A stretch of 64,000 nt of DNA from Sphingobacteriales bacterium 39-19 (GTDB lineage: Bacteria > Bacteroidota > Bacteroidia > Chitinophagales > Chitinophagaceae), in NCBI GenBank assembly GCA_001898465.1, contig MKTX01000006.1, forward strand, positions 62,001 to 126,000, read 5' to 3'. Below are positions 27,905-36,619 of the stretch, in pieces. Numbering within the stretch: position 1 is the first letter of the stretch; every line of letters begins with the position of its first letter. A program made the translations under genes and the position numbers. The notes under the pieces are model-generated. The model was not told the origin of the DNA, did no database searches, and saw nothing but the letters and a program-made list of their open reading frames with translations.

Positions 27905-29713
27905 TTACTGCATATAATCTGCTTGCCGAATGAGGATGGTGCGATATTTATTAAAAATACTATTCTTCGTTACAAAACCGAGGTAGCGCTCTTCATCATC
28001 CACCACCGGTAAAATACGGATATCCTGGCTATCCATAATTTGCATCACATCACTCATGGGAGTATTGATATGAATTACTTTTTGCGGAGGTTGTGCTACA
28101 TCCTTCATCAGCCTGTTGCGGTCTTCTTCTTTACTGCTTATAAGAAGTTCTAATAGGGTATCGCTATAAAGCAGCCCGCTCAATATTCCCTCTTCATCCA
28201 CCACCGGAAATATATTACGTTGTGTATGCACAATATCATGACTCCTGCTTTTGGGTGTATCATCGGGGCGCAGGATAACAAAATCTTTTTCTAACAGGTA
28301 TTTCAGTTTAATACTTCTCAAAACACTATTATCTTTATTTTCATGAGATAATAAATCACCCTGTTCTGCAAGCCCTTTTGTGTAAATTGAATATTTTAAA
28401 ATGCCTTTATTGATAAAATAGGAAAGAGCCGATACAATCATGAGGGGTACCATTAAGATATAACCCCCTGTAATTTCTGCCGCCAGGAAAACACCGGTAA
28501 GCGGTGCATGCATAACCCCACTTACTGAAGCTGCCATTCCTGCAATAATAAAATTGGTCACATTTAAATCAACCATCCCGGTTTGGTTAAAACCAAAAGC
28601 GAATACAAAACCAAACAGCCCGCCTACAACCACCGTAGGCCCAAACATACCACCATTACCCCCGCTGGCCATGGTTATAACACTGGCAAAAGTTTTGCCT
28701 ATCATTGATAAAACGCCAAATAAAACCAATGCCCAGGCAATATGTTGGTATTCTGCAAAAAGACTATTGGCTAATAGGGAGGGATAGTCGCCATTTAATA
28801 ATTTTTGAATGGTAATATAACCTTCACCATACAAGGCAGGCAGCAAAGCGATCATAATGCCCAGGCTTATGCCCCCAATCCATACTTTATTATAACGGTT
28901 TTTAATTTTTTCAAAGAGTTTAAAAATTTTACTGTTCAGTTTGCTGTAGAAAACAGAATACAGGCCAATGAAAATTCCTAAAGCTATATAGTACCAAAAA
29001 GCATCCACAATCCAGTCTTTGGTTACCAGTGCAAAAAGCGGTTCATTATATATAAGCTTAGAAATTACGGAAGCAAGGGCCGAAGATAACAATAGGGGAA
29101 TAACTGCGGGAATCGAGAACTCGGGAAGTATCACTTCTATTGCAAAAATCATCCCTGCAATCGGGCTGTTAAATGCCCCGGCAATTCCAGCTGCGGCACC
29201 GCAGGCAAGCAGCAATGTGGTTTCCCGGTAATTAAGCCCAAACAGGCGGCCAATATTTGACCCGATGGCAGAGCCACTGGCAACAGCAGGGGCTTCCAGC
29301 CCGGCAGAACCTCCCAGGCCCACGGTCAGGGCGCTTGAAATAACCTGGCTGTAAATATTATGAAAATCCAGCTTGCTCGAATTGCGAGAAATATTATACA
29401 AAATCGCCGGTATTCCATGTTGAAATTTACTACGCCTGATAAAAGTGCGAATGTATAATATGGTTAAGAAAATACCAATGAGTGGAAAAAATAAATAGAG
29501 ATAATATTTGTATTGCCAATGAAAATCATTTTGCAGGAAACTGGCAATCAGGTGTGTGAGTTTTTTTAATAAAGAAGAAGCAATACCACCCAAAACACCT
29601 ACCACTGCAGCTGCCATAATAAGAAAATTTGTTTTGGAAATTCTTCTTTTACGCCAGTCGTTTACGTAGGCCAGGTATTTGATTAAACGCTTTTGATATG
29701 CCTTATAGTGCAA
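27905..29713 (-). CDS. ClC-family chloride channel/antiporter with two CBS domains
   Basis: A 602-residue inner-membrane protein with about ten hydrophobic segments (residues 30-450) and two C-terminal CBS domains (about 475-595; the second contains MSDVMQIMDSQDIRILPVVDDEERYLG). ClC signatures: HGIPAILYN where canonical proteins have GSGIPE, SAGLEAPAVASGSAIGSNIG with the gating Glu of GxExP preserved, and GAFNSPIAGMIFAIEVIL with the proton-path Glu. The Ser of the first motif is replaced by His, so ion selectivity may differ. CBS domains suggest regulation by adenine nucleotides. Transporter versus channel cannot be decided from this alone. Confidence 0.9.
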   Translation of the reverse strand: MHYKAYQKRLIKYLAYVNDWRKRRISKTNFLIMAAAVVGVLGGIASSLLKKLTHLIASFLQNDFHWQYKYYLYLFFPLIGIFLTILYIRTFIRRSKFQHGIPAILYNISRNSSKLDFHNIYSQVISSALTVGLGGSAGLEAPAVASGSAIGSNIGRLFGLNYRETTLLLACGAAAGIAGAFNSPIAGMIFAIEVILPEFSIPAVIPLLLSSALASVISKLIYNEPLFALVTKDWIVDAFWYYIALGIFIGLYSVFYSKLNSKIFKLFEKIKNRYNKVWIGGISLGIMIALLPALYGEGYITIQKLLNGDYPSLLANSLFAEYQHIAWALVLFGVLSMIGKTFASVITMASGGNGGMFGPTVVVGGLFGFVFAFGFNQTGMVDLNVTNFIIAGMAASVSGVMHAPLTGVFLAAEITGGYILMVPLMIVSALSYFINKGILKYSIYTKGLAEQGDLLSHENKDNSVLRSIKLKYLLEKDFVILRPDDTPKSRSHDIVHTQRNIFPVVDEEGILSGLLYSDTLLELLISSKEEDRNRLMKDVAQPPQKVIHINTPMSDVMQIMDSQDIRILPVVDDEERYLGFVTKNSIFNKYRTILIRQADYMQ

Positions 29714-30062
29714 AAAATAAGTTGATTTAAGTTCTGGTAAAGTTAAGAATAAAGATTTCTTTCCTGTATTAAAAATCTATTAAATGAAAGTAAATGTGTG
29801 CTGAGCTTCCTTTTTGCTGCTGCCTTGTTTATAAATAGTAATTTTTTGGGGGTTCTGTAAATCTGTTTCTAATACTGTTTACAATCTCTTTCTCTTTTTT
29901 ACTTTTTATAAATGATTTATCAAAATGTGCACTCCCGCCTGTTTCCAATCTTTGAGAAAAAAAATCAGCGGAACTGTTACCTGCATAAAAATGAATAAAT
30001 TTGCAGTATATAAAACATGTACATACCCATCTCTTAACCGGGGCATATCCATATAACACAAG
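29714..30062. other. 349-bp divergent intergenic region
   Basis: Separates the ClC gene from the hemerythrin gene. An open frame on the minus strand spans 29829-30173 but runs antisense through the hemerythrin gene and is low-complexity, so I regard it as spurious. A TAAATTTG box at 29996-30003 probably drives hemerythrin. On the minus strand near 29741 there is only a one-mismatch version of the box for the ClC gene. Nothing else recognisable. Confidence 0.4.
29996..30003 (+). promoter_or_regulatory. -7 box (TAAATTTG) of the hemerythrin gene
   Basis: Perfect TAnnTTTG, 60 bp before the ATG at 30063. Confidence 0.5.
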
Positions 30063-30584
30063 ATGAATAAACCATTGCACCAATTTTTTACTGAAGACCA
30101 TCACCGCATAGAGCATTTGTTGAATCGGGCAACAGAACAGCCCGGCCATATTGAGATGGAATATTATCACCAATTTAGGGTTCGTTTACTACGGCATATT
30201 AAAATGGAAGAGAAGACACTTTTCCCGGCAGCTAAAAAAGCGAATTTTAAAGTGATGGAAAGCCTTATACCCAGGTTCCGGCTTGAGCATGGAGCATTAA
30301 CGGCATTGCTTGTACCACCCCCCACTACAAGCATTATAAATGCTATTCGGCATGTGCTGGAAAAGCATGATTTAGCCGAAGAAGAACCGGGTGGTTTATA
30401 TGATGTATGTGAGGCTTTAACGCATGGCCAAACCCAGGAACTCTTACAACAACTGGCAGCAGTGGAAGAAGTGCCTGTTCACCCACCAAACCCGGCGCCT
30501 ATTGCCATAGATGCAGCAAGGCGGGCATTGGAAAGGGCAGGTTATAATTTTGATGAAATCGGTAAGGAGCCAAACGGCCAATAA
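30063..30584 (+). CDS. Hemerythrin HHE-domain protein
   Basis: A 173-residue cytoplasmic hemerythrin-like four-helix protein that should bind a di-iron site and O2, NO or reactive species. Candidate iron ligands are in HHRIEHLL (14-21), LLRHIKMEEKTLFPAA (His and Glu), RLEHGALTALL and EKHDLAEEEPGG. A Pro/Ala-rich tail (VHPPNPAPIAIDAARRALER) is extra to the domain. The convergent neighbour has two DUF2249 domains, a family frequently fused to or beside hemerythrins in denitrification and NO-stress loci, which supports an NO or oxygen role by context. Confidence 0.88.
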   Translation: MNKPLHQFFTEDHHRIEHLLNRATEQPGHIEMEYYHQFRVRLLRHIKMEEKTLFPAAKKANFKVMESLIPRFRLEHGALTALLVPPPTTSIINAIRHVLEKHDLAEEEPGGLYDVCEALTHGQTQELLQQLAAVEEVPVHPPNPAPIAIDAARRALERAGYNFDEIGKEPNGQ

Positions 30585-30596
30585 AATTAAGTGAAT

Positions 30597-30625
30597 TAAA
30601 AAAGGGAATCATAAGGATTCCCTTT
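30597..30625 (-). terminator. Intrinsic terminator of the DUF2249 gene
   Basis: Stem AAAGGGAATC (30601-30610) / GATTCCCTTT (30616-30625) with a 5-base loop; on the minus strand the hairpin runs into TTTTTTAA. It lies between the convergent hemerythrin and DUF2249 genes. The plus side lacks a T run. Confidence 0.75.
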
Positions 30626-30632
30626 GTGTATA

Positions 30633-31382
30633 TTATTTTGTTTTTACCACACGTACCTTCCATATAACCGGGCCTTTTTCAATATATTCCCATTTAAATG
30701 GTTCTTTACTTTCTGCTTCCATTTGGTAGTAAAGCGGGATGGGATCATGATCGTTGATAAATTCAAAAGCTTCACCTGGCTTAATATCAGCAAAGGCTTT
30801 ATAAAACATTTCATGGCGCTCCGTGGGGGGAAATGGGCGTAGATCAAACTCGTTCACTACCGAAAAGCCATCATCACCCAAACCGCTTTTTACTTTTTTA
30901 GTAATATGCACTACGTATTCATTGGGTTCTTGTTTTTTATAAATCCATGCATGCTGCCCTTCAAATTTGCTTACAAAAATACCATGTATTTCCCGGGGAT
31001 CTTCTGCCGATATTATCTCCATGATATCGCCTTGTTCCATCATGCCATACCGATGAAATACAATTTGTTTCCATTCATTTTCTTTTGCTTTCCTTAAATC
31101 AAGTAAGGTTGATATATCTGTAAATTCACGGCCTTGTGAATCTTCCAAACGGGTCACTTTTACTTTCCATTCCCTGCCTCCCCGGTTCAGATATTCCCAG
31201 CCTACTACATCGCCGTAAATAGACCGGAACTCATAAAAGAGGGGGATGGGATCATGATCATTGATAAAAATAAAACTTTCTTCTACGGGTAATTCTTTAA
31301 ATAACTGTATTAATTTCTTATGCCTTTCAATGGGGATAAGTACCCGCATATCCAGGGCTTCTGTTTCTAATTTATCTTCCAT
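30633..31382 (-). CDS. Protein with two DUF2249 domains
   Basis: A 249-residue protein with two copies of DUF2249. The first covers residues about 10-80 (IPIERHKKLIQLFKELPVEE then FIFINDHDPIPLFYEF and GWEYLNRGGREWKVKV), the second about 178-247 (PPTERHEMFYKAFADIKPGE then FEFINDHDPIPLYYQM and KWEYIEKGPVIWKVRVV). The INDHDPIPL stretch is the domain signature. A middle region of about 90 residues with KSGLGDDGFSVVNEFDLRPF joins them. Family members occur with hemerythrins, NO reductases and Rrf2 regulators. It converges with a hemerythrin gene and is preceded by a long inverted repeat (31398-31419). Confidence 0.85.
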   Translation of the reverse strand: MEDKLETEALDMRVLIPIERHKKLIQLFKELPVEESFIFINDHDPIPLFYEFRSIYGDVVGWEYLNRGGREWKVKVTRLEDSQGREFTDISTLLDLRKAKENEWKQIVFHRYGMMEQGDIMEIISAEDPREIHGIFVSKFEGQHAWIYKKQEPNEYVVHITKKVKSGLGDDGFSVVNEFDLRPFPPTERHEMFYKAFADIKPGEAFEFINDHDPIPLYYQMEAESKEPFKWEYIEKGPVIWKVRVVKTK

Positions 31383-31397
31383 GCTGATTTCATTTTT

Positions 31398-31419
31398 ATA
31401 AGGACAAAATTGTCCTTAT
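31398..31419 (-). promoter_or_regulatory. 22-bp perfect inverted repeat before DUF2249 gene (candidate operator)
   Basis: Arms ATAAGGACAA and TTGTCCTTAT separated by AA, 16 bp before the ATG of the DUF2249 gene. A partial third half-site, GTGGAC, follows at 31421-31426. Length and perfect symmetry suggest a dimeric repressor site overlapping the promoter or transcription start. The sequence differs from FNR (TTGAT-N4-ATCAA) and from the NsrR sites I know, so the factor is unknown. Confidence 0.6.
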
Positions 31420-31544
31420 TTGTGGACAGCAATATTATTTATTAAAAATCAAAATCATTTACTATTCATGGAAAATTTACCAAGTTATGGCAGAAAGAGG
31501 CTCCTGCATATTTTGTGGGTGCTCCATGGCACTTATATGCTTGT

Positions 31545-32531
31545 TTAAAAATCTTCAGTTAGCTTGGTTTTATTATATTTATTCCGGTATTCAATAGGCG
31601 TTAAACCTGTGATTTTTTTAAAAATATCCCGAAATGATTTGGGGTCGGTATATCCCACAGCATACATTATTTCAGAAATGCTTTTACGGCTGTTTTCAAG
31701 CTGCCTTTTGGCCCATTCAATTTTTACCCGTTGTATATATTCCAACACAGAATTATGAGTAGCCTGCCTGAACCGGCGTTCAAAACTTCTTCTTCCCAAA
31801 GCCAATTGGGAAGCAATTTCATCAACTGAAATTTTTTCTTGTACATTATGTTCAATATATTCCTGTGCATTTTTCACTGCTGCATCTGTGTGATTTTTTT
31901 GCCCGTTGAAAATTGTAAAAGCCAGCTGGCTGTTCCTGTTTATATCTATTGCAAAATATTTTGAAGCCAGGATAGCAGTCTCCCGGTTTGTATATTTTTC
32001 TACCAGGTGTAATAATAAATTCCAATAAGAATGGGCGCCGCCACTGCTGTAAATTCCATTTTCTTCAGTAACTGTATGTCCATCAGCCAGGGTTACCCGG
32101 GGGAACATTTTATTGAATTCATGGGCAAAACCCCAATGTGTGCTACATTTTTTACCGTTTAACAAACCGGTAGATGCTAATAAAAAAGCGCCCACACAAA
32201 GAGAAGCTACTTCGGCTCCCTGGCGATACTGTTTCACAATCCAGGATTGGGCCCTTTTATTTAATTGTATGGCTTCGGCCATATTGCCAAATAATGCCGG
32301 TATTATTACCAGGTCGGTTTTTTTTACATCTTTTAAAAGGGTATGGGCTTGTACAGAAAACATCCCGTTATTGAGTTTTATTTCTTTTTTAACAGCTACC
32401 AGTTCTACCCGGAATAAATGTGGTTTTCCGTTCATAGCCAGAAATTGGTTGACTACCGAAAATAAATATTGCGGATCTGCAATAGCCTGTATTACCGAAG
32501 ACTCAGGAACCAGGATAGATACATTTTTCAT
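31545..32531 (-). CDS. GlxA-type AraC-family transcriptional regulator
   Basis: 328 residues starting at the ATG 32529-32531 (MKNVSILVPESSVIQAIADP). A DJ-1/PfpI-like domain fills about 1-190, with SLCVGAFLLASTGLLNGKKC containing the Cys of the nucleophile elbow, followed by an AraC double helix-turn-helix (about 225-320: ISVDEIASQLALGRRSFERR and SISEIMYAVGYTDPKSFRDI). A longer in-frame start at 32588 would add 19 residues but lies in the intergenic promoter zone. It is divergent from the SRPBCC gene at 32648 and probably controls that plus-strand cluster. Confidence 0.88.
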   Translation of the reverse strand: MKNVSILVPESSVIQAIADPQYLFSVVNQFLAMNGKPHLFRVELVAVKKEIKLNNGMFSVQAHTLLKDVKKTDLVIIPALFGNMAEAIQLNKRAQSWIVKQYRQGAEVASLCVGAFLLASTGLLNGKKCSTHWGFAHEFNKMFPRVTLADGHTVTEENGIYSSGGAHSYWNLLLHLVEKYTNRETAILASKYFAIDINRNSQLAFTIFNGQKNHTDAAVKNAQEYIEHNVQEKISVDEIASQLALGRRSFERRFRQATHNSVLEYIQRVKIEWAKRQLENSRKSISEIMYAVGYTDPKSFRDIFKKITGLTPIEYRNKYNKTKLTEDF

Positions 32532-32647
32532 ACCCTGAAGATACAAAATGGTTGTCGCAAACAGCCCCTTAAATAGTCGTTTATACAATATTTAAAAATC
32601 CTAAAAGAATCTCATATTTGTATTGAAATGAATATTAAAAAAAATAT

Positions 32648-33520
32648 ATGGCTATGCAACAAATTATGGTAACTACTCATGTGCAGGCACCCATTCCTAT
32701 TGTATGGGAACGCTGGAACCTGCCCCTTCACATGATGCACTGGAACCAGGCATCACCGGATTGGCAAACCACTTATGCGGAAAATGACTTGAGAACGGGA
32801 GGTAAGTTTTGCGCCCGCATGGAAGCAAAAGATGGCAGTTTTGGGTTTGATTTTGGCGGGACTTATGATGAAGTCATTCCGCACGAACGTATAAAATATA
32901 CCATGGATGATGGCAGGAAAGTTACCACCACCTTTACTGTTCATGCGGATAAAGGAGTAACGGTTACTAATGTTTTTGATGCGGAAACCCAAAATCCGCT
33001 GGAAATGCAAAGGGGAGGCTGGCAAGCCATATTGGATAATTTTAAAAGCTATGCTGAAAAAAACATCAACAATACACCCCTGCATTTTGAAATAGAAATA
33101 CAGGCACCGGTAGAAAAAGTGTATGAAACCATGCTGCATGATAAAACTTACCGGGAATGGACTTCCATCTTTAACGCCACATCTCATTTTAAAGGATCAT
33201 GGAACAAAAATGAAAAGATTTTATTTATGGGTACTGATGCTGATGGTAAAGAAGGCGGAATGATGAGCCGGATTAAAGAAAATATACCTTTTAAATTCGT
33301 GAGTATTGAGCATTTGGGATTGATAAACGGGGAAGAAGAAATTACCTCCGGCGAAACTGTGGATAGTTGGGCGGGCGCATTGGAAAACTATTCATTTCAT
33401 TCCCTACATACGGGTACACTCCTGCAGGTGGATACAGATTGCAATGAAAATTATAAAAATTATTTCATGGAAACCTGGCCCAAGGCATTACATAAGCTAA
33501 AATCAATTTGTGAAAATTAA
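32648..33520 (+). CDS. Tandem SRPBCC/AHSA1-domain protein
   Basis: A 290-residue cytoplasmic protein with two SRPBCC domains. The first (about 3-135) starts VTTHVQAPIPIVWERWNLPL and contains WQTTYAENDLRTGGKFCARM and SFGFDFGGTYDEVIPHERIK; the second (about 150-288) starts FEIEIQAPVEKVYETMLHDK and contains FNATSHFKGSWNKNEKILFM. AHSA1-like proteins of this kind are common in Bacteroidota with unknown ligands. The start is weakly defined (ATG at 32648, or 32654). It is followed after 11 bp by the PhnB-like VOC gene, so they are co-transcribed, and lies opposite the GlxA-type regulator. Confidence 0.75.
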   Translation: MAMQQIMVTTHVQAPIPIVWERWNLPLHMMHWNQASPDWQTTYAENDLRTGGKFCARMEAKDGSFGFDFGGTYDEVIPHERIKYTMDDGRKVTTTFTVHADKGVTVTNVFDAETQNPLEMQRGGWQAILDNFKSYAEKNINNTPLHFEIEIQAPVEKVYETMLHDKTYREWTSIFNATSHFKGSWNKNEKILFMGTDADGKEGGMMSRIKENIPFKFVSIEHLGLINGEEEITSGETVDSWAGALENYSFHSLHTGTLLQVDTDCNENYKNYFMETWPKALHKLKSICEN

Positions 33521-33531
33521 AAACATGAAAA

Positions 33532-34374
33532 ATGAATAATGCAATTTATCCCTGCCTTTGGTTTGATGGGAAAGCCAAAGAAGCCGCTGCGTTTTATTGT
33601 GACATATTTTCAAATTCAAAAATTATATTTGAAAGCCCGCTTGTGGTAAATTTTGAAATTGAAGGAAAAAAAATAATGGGATTAAATGGAGGCCCCATGT
33701 TTACCATAAATCCTTCTATTTCTCTTTTTGTTACTTGTGATAATAAGGAAGAAATTGAAAGTTACTGGAATAAACTAACACAGGAAGGCCAGGTTTTAAT
33801 GGCGCTCAATACATACCCCTGGAGTGAAAAGTACGGTTGGGTAAAAGATAAATATGGTATGACCTGGCAACTGATGACAGGCGGTATGCCACCGGGAGGC
33901 CAAAAAATTTTCACATCATTTCTTTTTGTAAATGAGCAGTACGGCAATGCTTTACCTGCCATCGAATTTTACACTGCTGTTTTTCCCGGATCAAAAACAC
34001 TGCATAGTGAGTTATATAAAGCAGGAGAGGAGCAGCCGACAGGAAAATTAAAATTCGGTCATTTTATTTTGAATGGGGAATTGTTTGCCGCCATGGATGG
34101 AACCGGCAATCATACATTTTGTTTTAATGAAGCAGTGTCGTTGGTGGTAGCCTGTAAAAACCAGGAAGAAATAGATTATTATTGGAACCAGCTTACGGCT
34201 GGTGGCGGTAAGGAAATAGAATGCGGATGGCTTACAGATAAATATGGCGTTTCCTGGCAAATAATACCGGCAAACCTGGAAAATTTAATGAGTGACCCTG
34301 AAAAATCTAAAAGGGTGATGCAGGTGGTTTTGAAATCAAAAAAATTAAATATCCGGGATATGGAAAATGCATAA
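33532..34374 (+). CDS. Two-domain VOC-superfamily protein (PhnB-like)
   Basis: 280 residues with two PhnB-like glyoxalase-fold domains. The first begins NAIYPCLWFDGKAKEAAAFY and contains IFSNSKI, the second begins KIFTSFLFVNEQYGNALPAI with FYTAVFPGSK. Each ends in the same way: KYGWVKDKYGMTWQL and CGWLTDKYGVSWQII. Such proteins are annotated as 3-demethylubiquinone methyltransferase-like but lack any methyltransferase motif; a small-molecule or metal binding role is more likely. It follows the SRPBCC gene after 11 bp in the same operon. Confidence 0.8.
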   Translation: MNNAIYPCLWFDGKAKEAAAFYCDIFSNSKIIFESPLVVNFEIEGKKIMGLNGGPMFTINPSISLFVTCDNKEEIESYWNKLTQEGQVLMALNTYPWSEKYGWVKDKYGMTWQLMTGGMPPGGQKIFTSFLFVNEQYGNALPAIEFYTAVFPGSKTLHSELYKAGEEQPTGKLKFGHFILNGELFAAMDGTGNHTFCFNEAVSLVVACKNQEEIDYYWNQLTAGGGKEIECGWLTDKYGVSWQIIPANLENLMSDPEKSKRVMQVVLKSKKLNIRDMENA

Positions 34375-34485
34375 GCTTTTGCATTGGATTGAAAAAGCAA
34401 AGCAAGCATTAAAAACTTAAGTTACCGGGGAATGATTATTTTAAAAAGTAGATTTTATTTTCACGACTGATTAAAACATACTTCC

Positions 34486-34860
34486 ATGAAAAAAATAAAA
34501 ACCCTTTATTGGATTTTCACCATCTTGTTTTCGGGATTAATGATCTTTACTGCTATACCCGGTATAAAACCCCAGCCAGAGAGCATACAATTAATACATG
34601 ATGGCCTTGGTTACCCGGTTTATTTTATTTCATTTATCAGTATAGCCAAATTGCTGGGTTCCCTGGTGCTTTTAATACCCGGTTGGGATAGAATAAAAGA
34701 GTGGGCGTATGCCGGTTTGTTTTTTGACCTGGTTGCTGCCATCTATTCCGGCATAGCAGTATCGGGTAAGTTTGATCCGATGATGCTAACCATGGTGCTA
34801 TGGATAATTCCGGGTATCTTGTCTTATATTTATTTTCATAAATTAAGAGTACAGGGTTGA
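34486..34860 (+). CDS. DoxX-like membrane protein
   Basis: 124 residues with four hydrophobic segments (about 8-25, 42-62, 72-92 and 100-118). The first ends IFTAIPGIKPQP, then PVYFISFISIAKLLGSLVLL, RIKEWAYAGLFFDLVAAIYS and PMMLTMVLWIIPGILSYIYF. This matches the DoxX-like family, often located with SRPBCC and VOC genes in Bacteroidota. It is 111 bp downstream of the PhnB-like gene. The function of the family is not settled. Confidence 0.75.
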   Translation: MKKIKTLYWIFTILFSGLMIFTAIPGIKPQPESIQLIHDGLGYPVYFISFISIAKLLGSLVLLIPGWDRIKEWAYAGLFFDLVAAIYSGIAVSGKFDPMMLTMVLWIIPGILSYIYFHKLRVQG

Positions 34861-34912
34861 AGAGTTTTGCAAAATAAGAAAGGAAAAAAATTGACTCGTT
34901 CAATACATTAAT

Positions 34913-35320
34913 ATGGCACAAAAAATTGCTCAGCTATCCTTAATTGTAAAAGATTATGATGAAGCCATACGGTTTTATGCAGATAAGCTAGGTTTCCAAT
35001 TGGTAGAAGATACAAAAATGGCAGGTGATAAAAGATGGGTACGTATAGCCCCACCCGGTAATGGCGAATGTACTTTGCTGCTTGCAAAAGCCAATAACGA
35101 GCAACAATTGGCAGCAGTAGGAAATCAAACCGGTGGACGGGTTTTCTTATTTTTATATACCGATGATTTCTGGAATGATTATAATAAAATGGTTCAAAAT
35201 AAAATACATTTTGTTCGTCTGCCAAAGGAAGAAGAATATGGGCTGGTAGCGGTTTTTGAAGATATTTACGGCAATCTTTGGGATTTTATTCAAGCTCACC
35301 CCCAGCAGGAAACAAAATAA
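34913..35320 (+). CDS. VOC-family glyoxalase/bleomycin-resistance-like protein
   Basis: A 135-residue single-domain VOC protein: IAQLSLIVKDYDEAIRFYAD then KLGFQLVEDTK and RIAPPGNGECTLLLAKANNE, with an EDIYGNLWDFIQ ending. Possible metal ligands cannot be assigned with certainty. It follows the DoxX-like gene after 52 bp and completes a run of SRPBCC, VOC, DoxX and VOC genes. Confidence 0.82.
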   Translation: MAQKIAQLSLIVKDYDEAIRFYADKLGFQLVEDTKMAGDKRWVRIAPPGNGECTLLLAKANNEQQLAAVGNQTGGRVFLFLYTDDFWNDYNKMVQNKIHFVRLPKEEEYGLVAVFEDIYGNLWDFIQAHPQQETK

Positions 35321-35456
35321 TAAATCCGGTGGATCATTGAATGCAGAAGATGATTTTATAATTATTCTCATAGATGCCTTACGGGCTTACGGGTAACTAA
35401 AGATTTTTTATACTGGTAATTATGCGTAATTTTCTGGATACTTAAACCAGCAAGTT

Positions 35457-36155
35457 ATGATGCCTATTGGTGATGATAATACAGGGAATACCCTTAAGCC
35501 ATATATCAATTATGCCTTAATTGCCATAAATGTTTTGGTCTTTATTTTTTTTCAGCGCCTGGGAAGTGATGAAGCCTTTACATTGAGCTATGCTGCGGTT
35601 CCGCAGGAGATTATAACCGGGAAAGATATCATTGGCCCCAATGGATTATTGGCTACCCCGATACCTGTGTGGGAAACAATTTTTACGGCTATGTTTATGC
35701 ATGGAAGCATTGCCCATATTGGCGGCAACATGCTTTATTTATGGATATTTGGCGATAATCTTGAAAACAGGATGGGGCATTTACGGTATTTAATATTTTA
35801 TTTAGTTTGTGGCGTGTTGGCCACTCTTTCGCATGTTTACCTGAGCGATGCTTTAGGCAAAGATACTTTGATACCCAGCCTGGGAGCTTCCGGTGCCATA
35901 AGTGGTGTATTGGGCGGTTATCTCCTGCTTTTCCCCCGTAATAAAGTAAGGGTGCTGGCTTTTCGTTATGTAATGACCGTTCCGGCCATTGTAAGCCTGG
36001 GTATATGGATACTGTTGCAAATTATTAGCGGAATGAGCATGTTTGGAGGCGAAGGTTCACAAGGTGGCGTAGCCTATGCAGCGCATATCGGCGGATTTAT
36101 TGCGGGTTTGGTTTTAGTGAAACTTTTTGCCCGTAAAGTGAAACCCATAATCTGA
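35457..36155 (+). CDS. Rhomboid-family intramembrane serine protease
   Basis: 232 residues with about six transmembrane segments. The catalytic Ser lies in SLGASGAISGVLGGYLLLFP (GASG motif) and the His in GVAYAAHIGGFIAGLVLVK; the HGSIAHIGGNMLYLWIFGDN block in the L1/TM2 region with following NRMGHLRYL is typical. It cleaves transmembrane helices in the inner membrane; the substrate is unknown. The N-terminus starts MMPIGDDNTG; the second ATG at 35460 is equally possible. The 136 bp upstream contain a short direct repeat (CTTACGGG twice) but no perfect -7 box. Confidence 0.93.
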   Translation: MMPIGDDNTGNTLKPYINYALIAINVLVFIFFQRLGSDEAFTLSYAAVPQEIITGKDIIGPNGLLATPIPVWETIFTAMFMHGSIAHIGGNMLYLWIFGDNLENRMGHLRYLIFYLVCGVLATLSHVYLSDALGKDTLIPSLGASGAISGVLGGYLLLFPRNKVRVLAFRYVMTVPAIVSLGIWILLQIISGMSMFGGEGSQGGVAYAAHIGGFIAGLVLVKLFARKVKPII

Positions 36156-36164
36156 ATCATGATT

Positions 36165-36551
36165 TTAGGGAACCCTCCCCGTGGAATCCGGTTTCTCTCT
36201 AATTAAAAATAAAGTTTCATCGGTTCCGCTTCGGCTCATATCAAATACAAGGCTATCCGAATTTAGTGTTACAATCTTTACCATCATTTCATTCTCCCTG
36301 GGGAGCTTGGTAAATAGCATATCTTTTTCTATTTTATACTTGCCGGCTTCATGAAGGTCTTCATACGAGTAAGTGTAATGGCCTTTATCATCAAAACTAA
36401 AATGCACATTACGGGCATCACGGCCAGCCGGTATTCCTGCAACATGCCAGGCCGCACCACGCCATTTACCTATTATAAGCGATGGGTTTGGATTGTTATT
36501 ACAACTTATAATTAAAAAAGCAGTCAACAATAAGCTAAATAGGTATTTCAT
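36165..36551 (-). CDS. Small lipoprotein of unknown function
   Basis: 128 residues from the ATG at 36549-36551: MKYLFSLLLTAFLIISCNNN gives a lipoprotein signal with lipidated Cys17. The mature part starts SLIIGKWRGAAWHVAGIPAG and continues VHFSFDDKGHYTYSYEDLHE, AGKYKIEKDMLFTKLPREN, a small beta-barrel-like pattern seen in lipocalin-like Bacteroidota lipoproteins. A seven-residue longer frame starts at 36572 but breaks the signal pattern. It sits 9 bp from the stop of the convergent rhomboid gene. Function unknown. Confidence 0.6.
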   Translation of the reverse strand: MKYLFSLLLTAFLIISCNNNPNPSLIIGKWRGAAWHVAGIPAGRDARNVHFSFDDKGHYTYSYEDLHEAGKYKIEKDMLFTKLPRENEMMVKIVTLNSDSLVFDMSRSGTDETLFLIREKPDSTGRVP

Positions 36552-36570
36552 GGTAAAAAAATATGGGTGC

Positions 36571-36600
36571 AAAAAAAAGCTCCATTGTACAATGGAGCTT
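36571..36600 (-). terminator. Intrinsic terminator of secDF
   Basis: Perfect palindrome AAGCTCCATTG (36577-36587) / CAATGGAGCTT (36590-36600); on the minus strand it runs into a T run (36571-36576 complement). It is 20 bp downstream of the secDF stop. Confidence 0.8.
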
Positions 36601-36619
36601 AAATATAAATTTATTTTTT

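Noticed and set aside
29829..30173. Minus-strand open frame across the ClC-hemerythrin intergenic region
   Set aside because: It runs antisense into hemerythrin coding sequence and has no recognisable features.
30063..31382. NsrR or FNR site as the identity of the DUF2249 palindrome
   Set aside because: The arms do not match the known FNR or NsrR consensus sequences I can recall, so the regulator is left unnamed.
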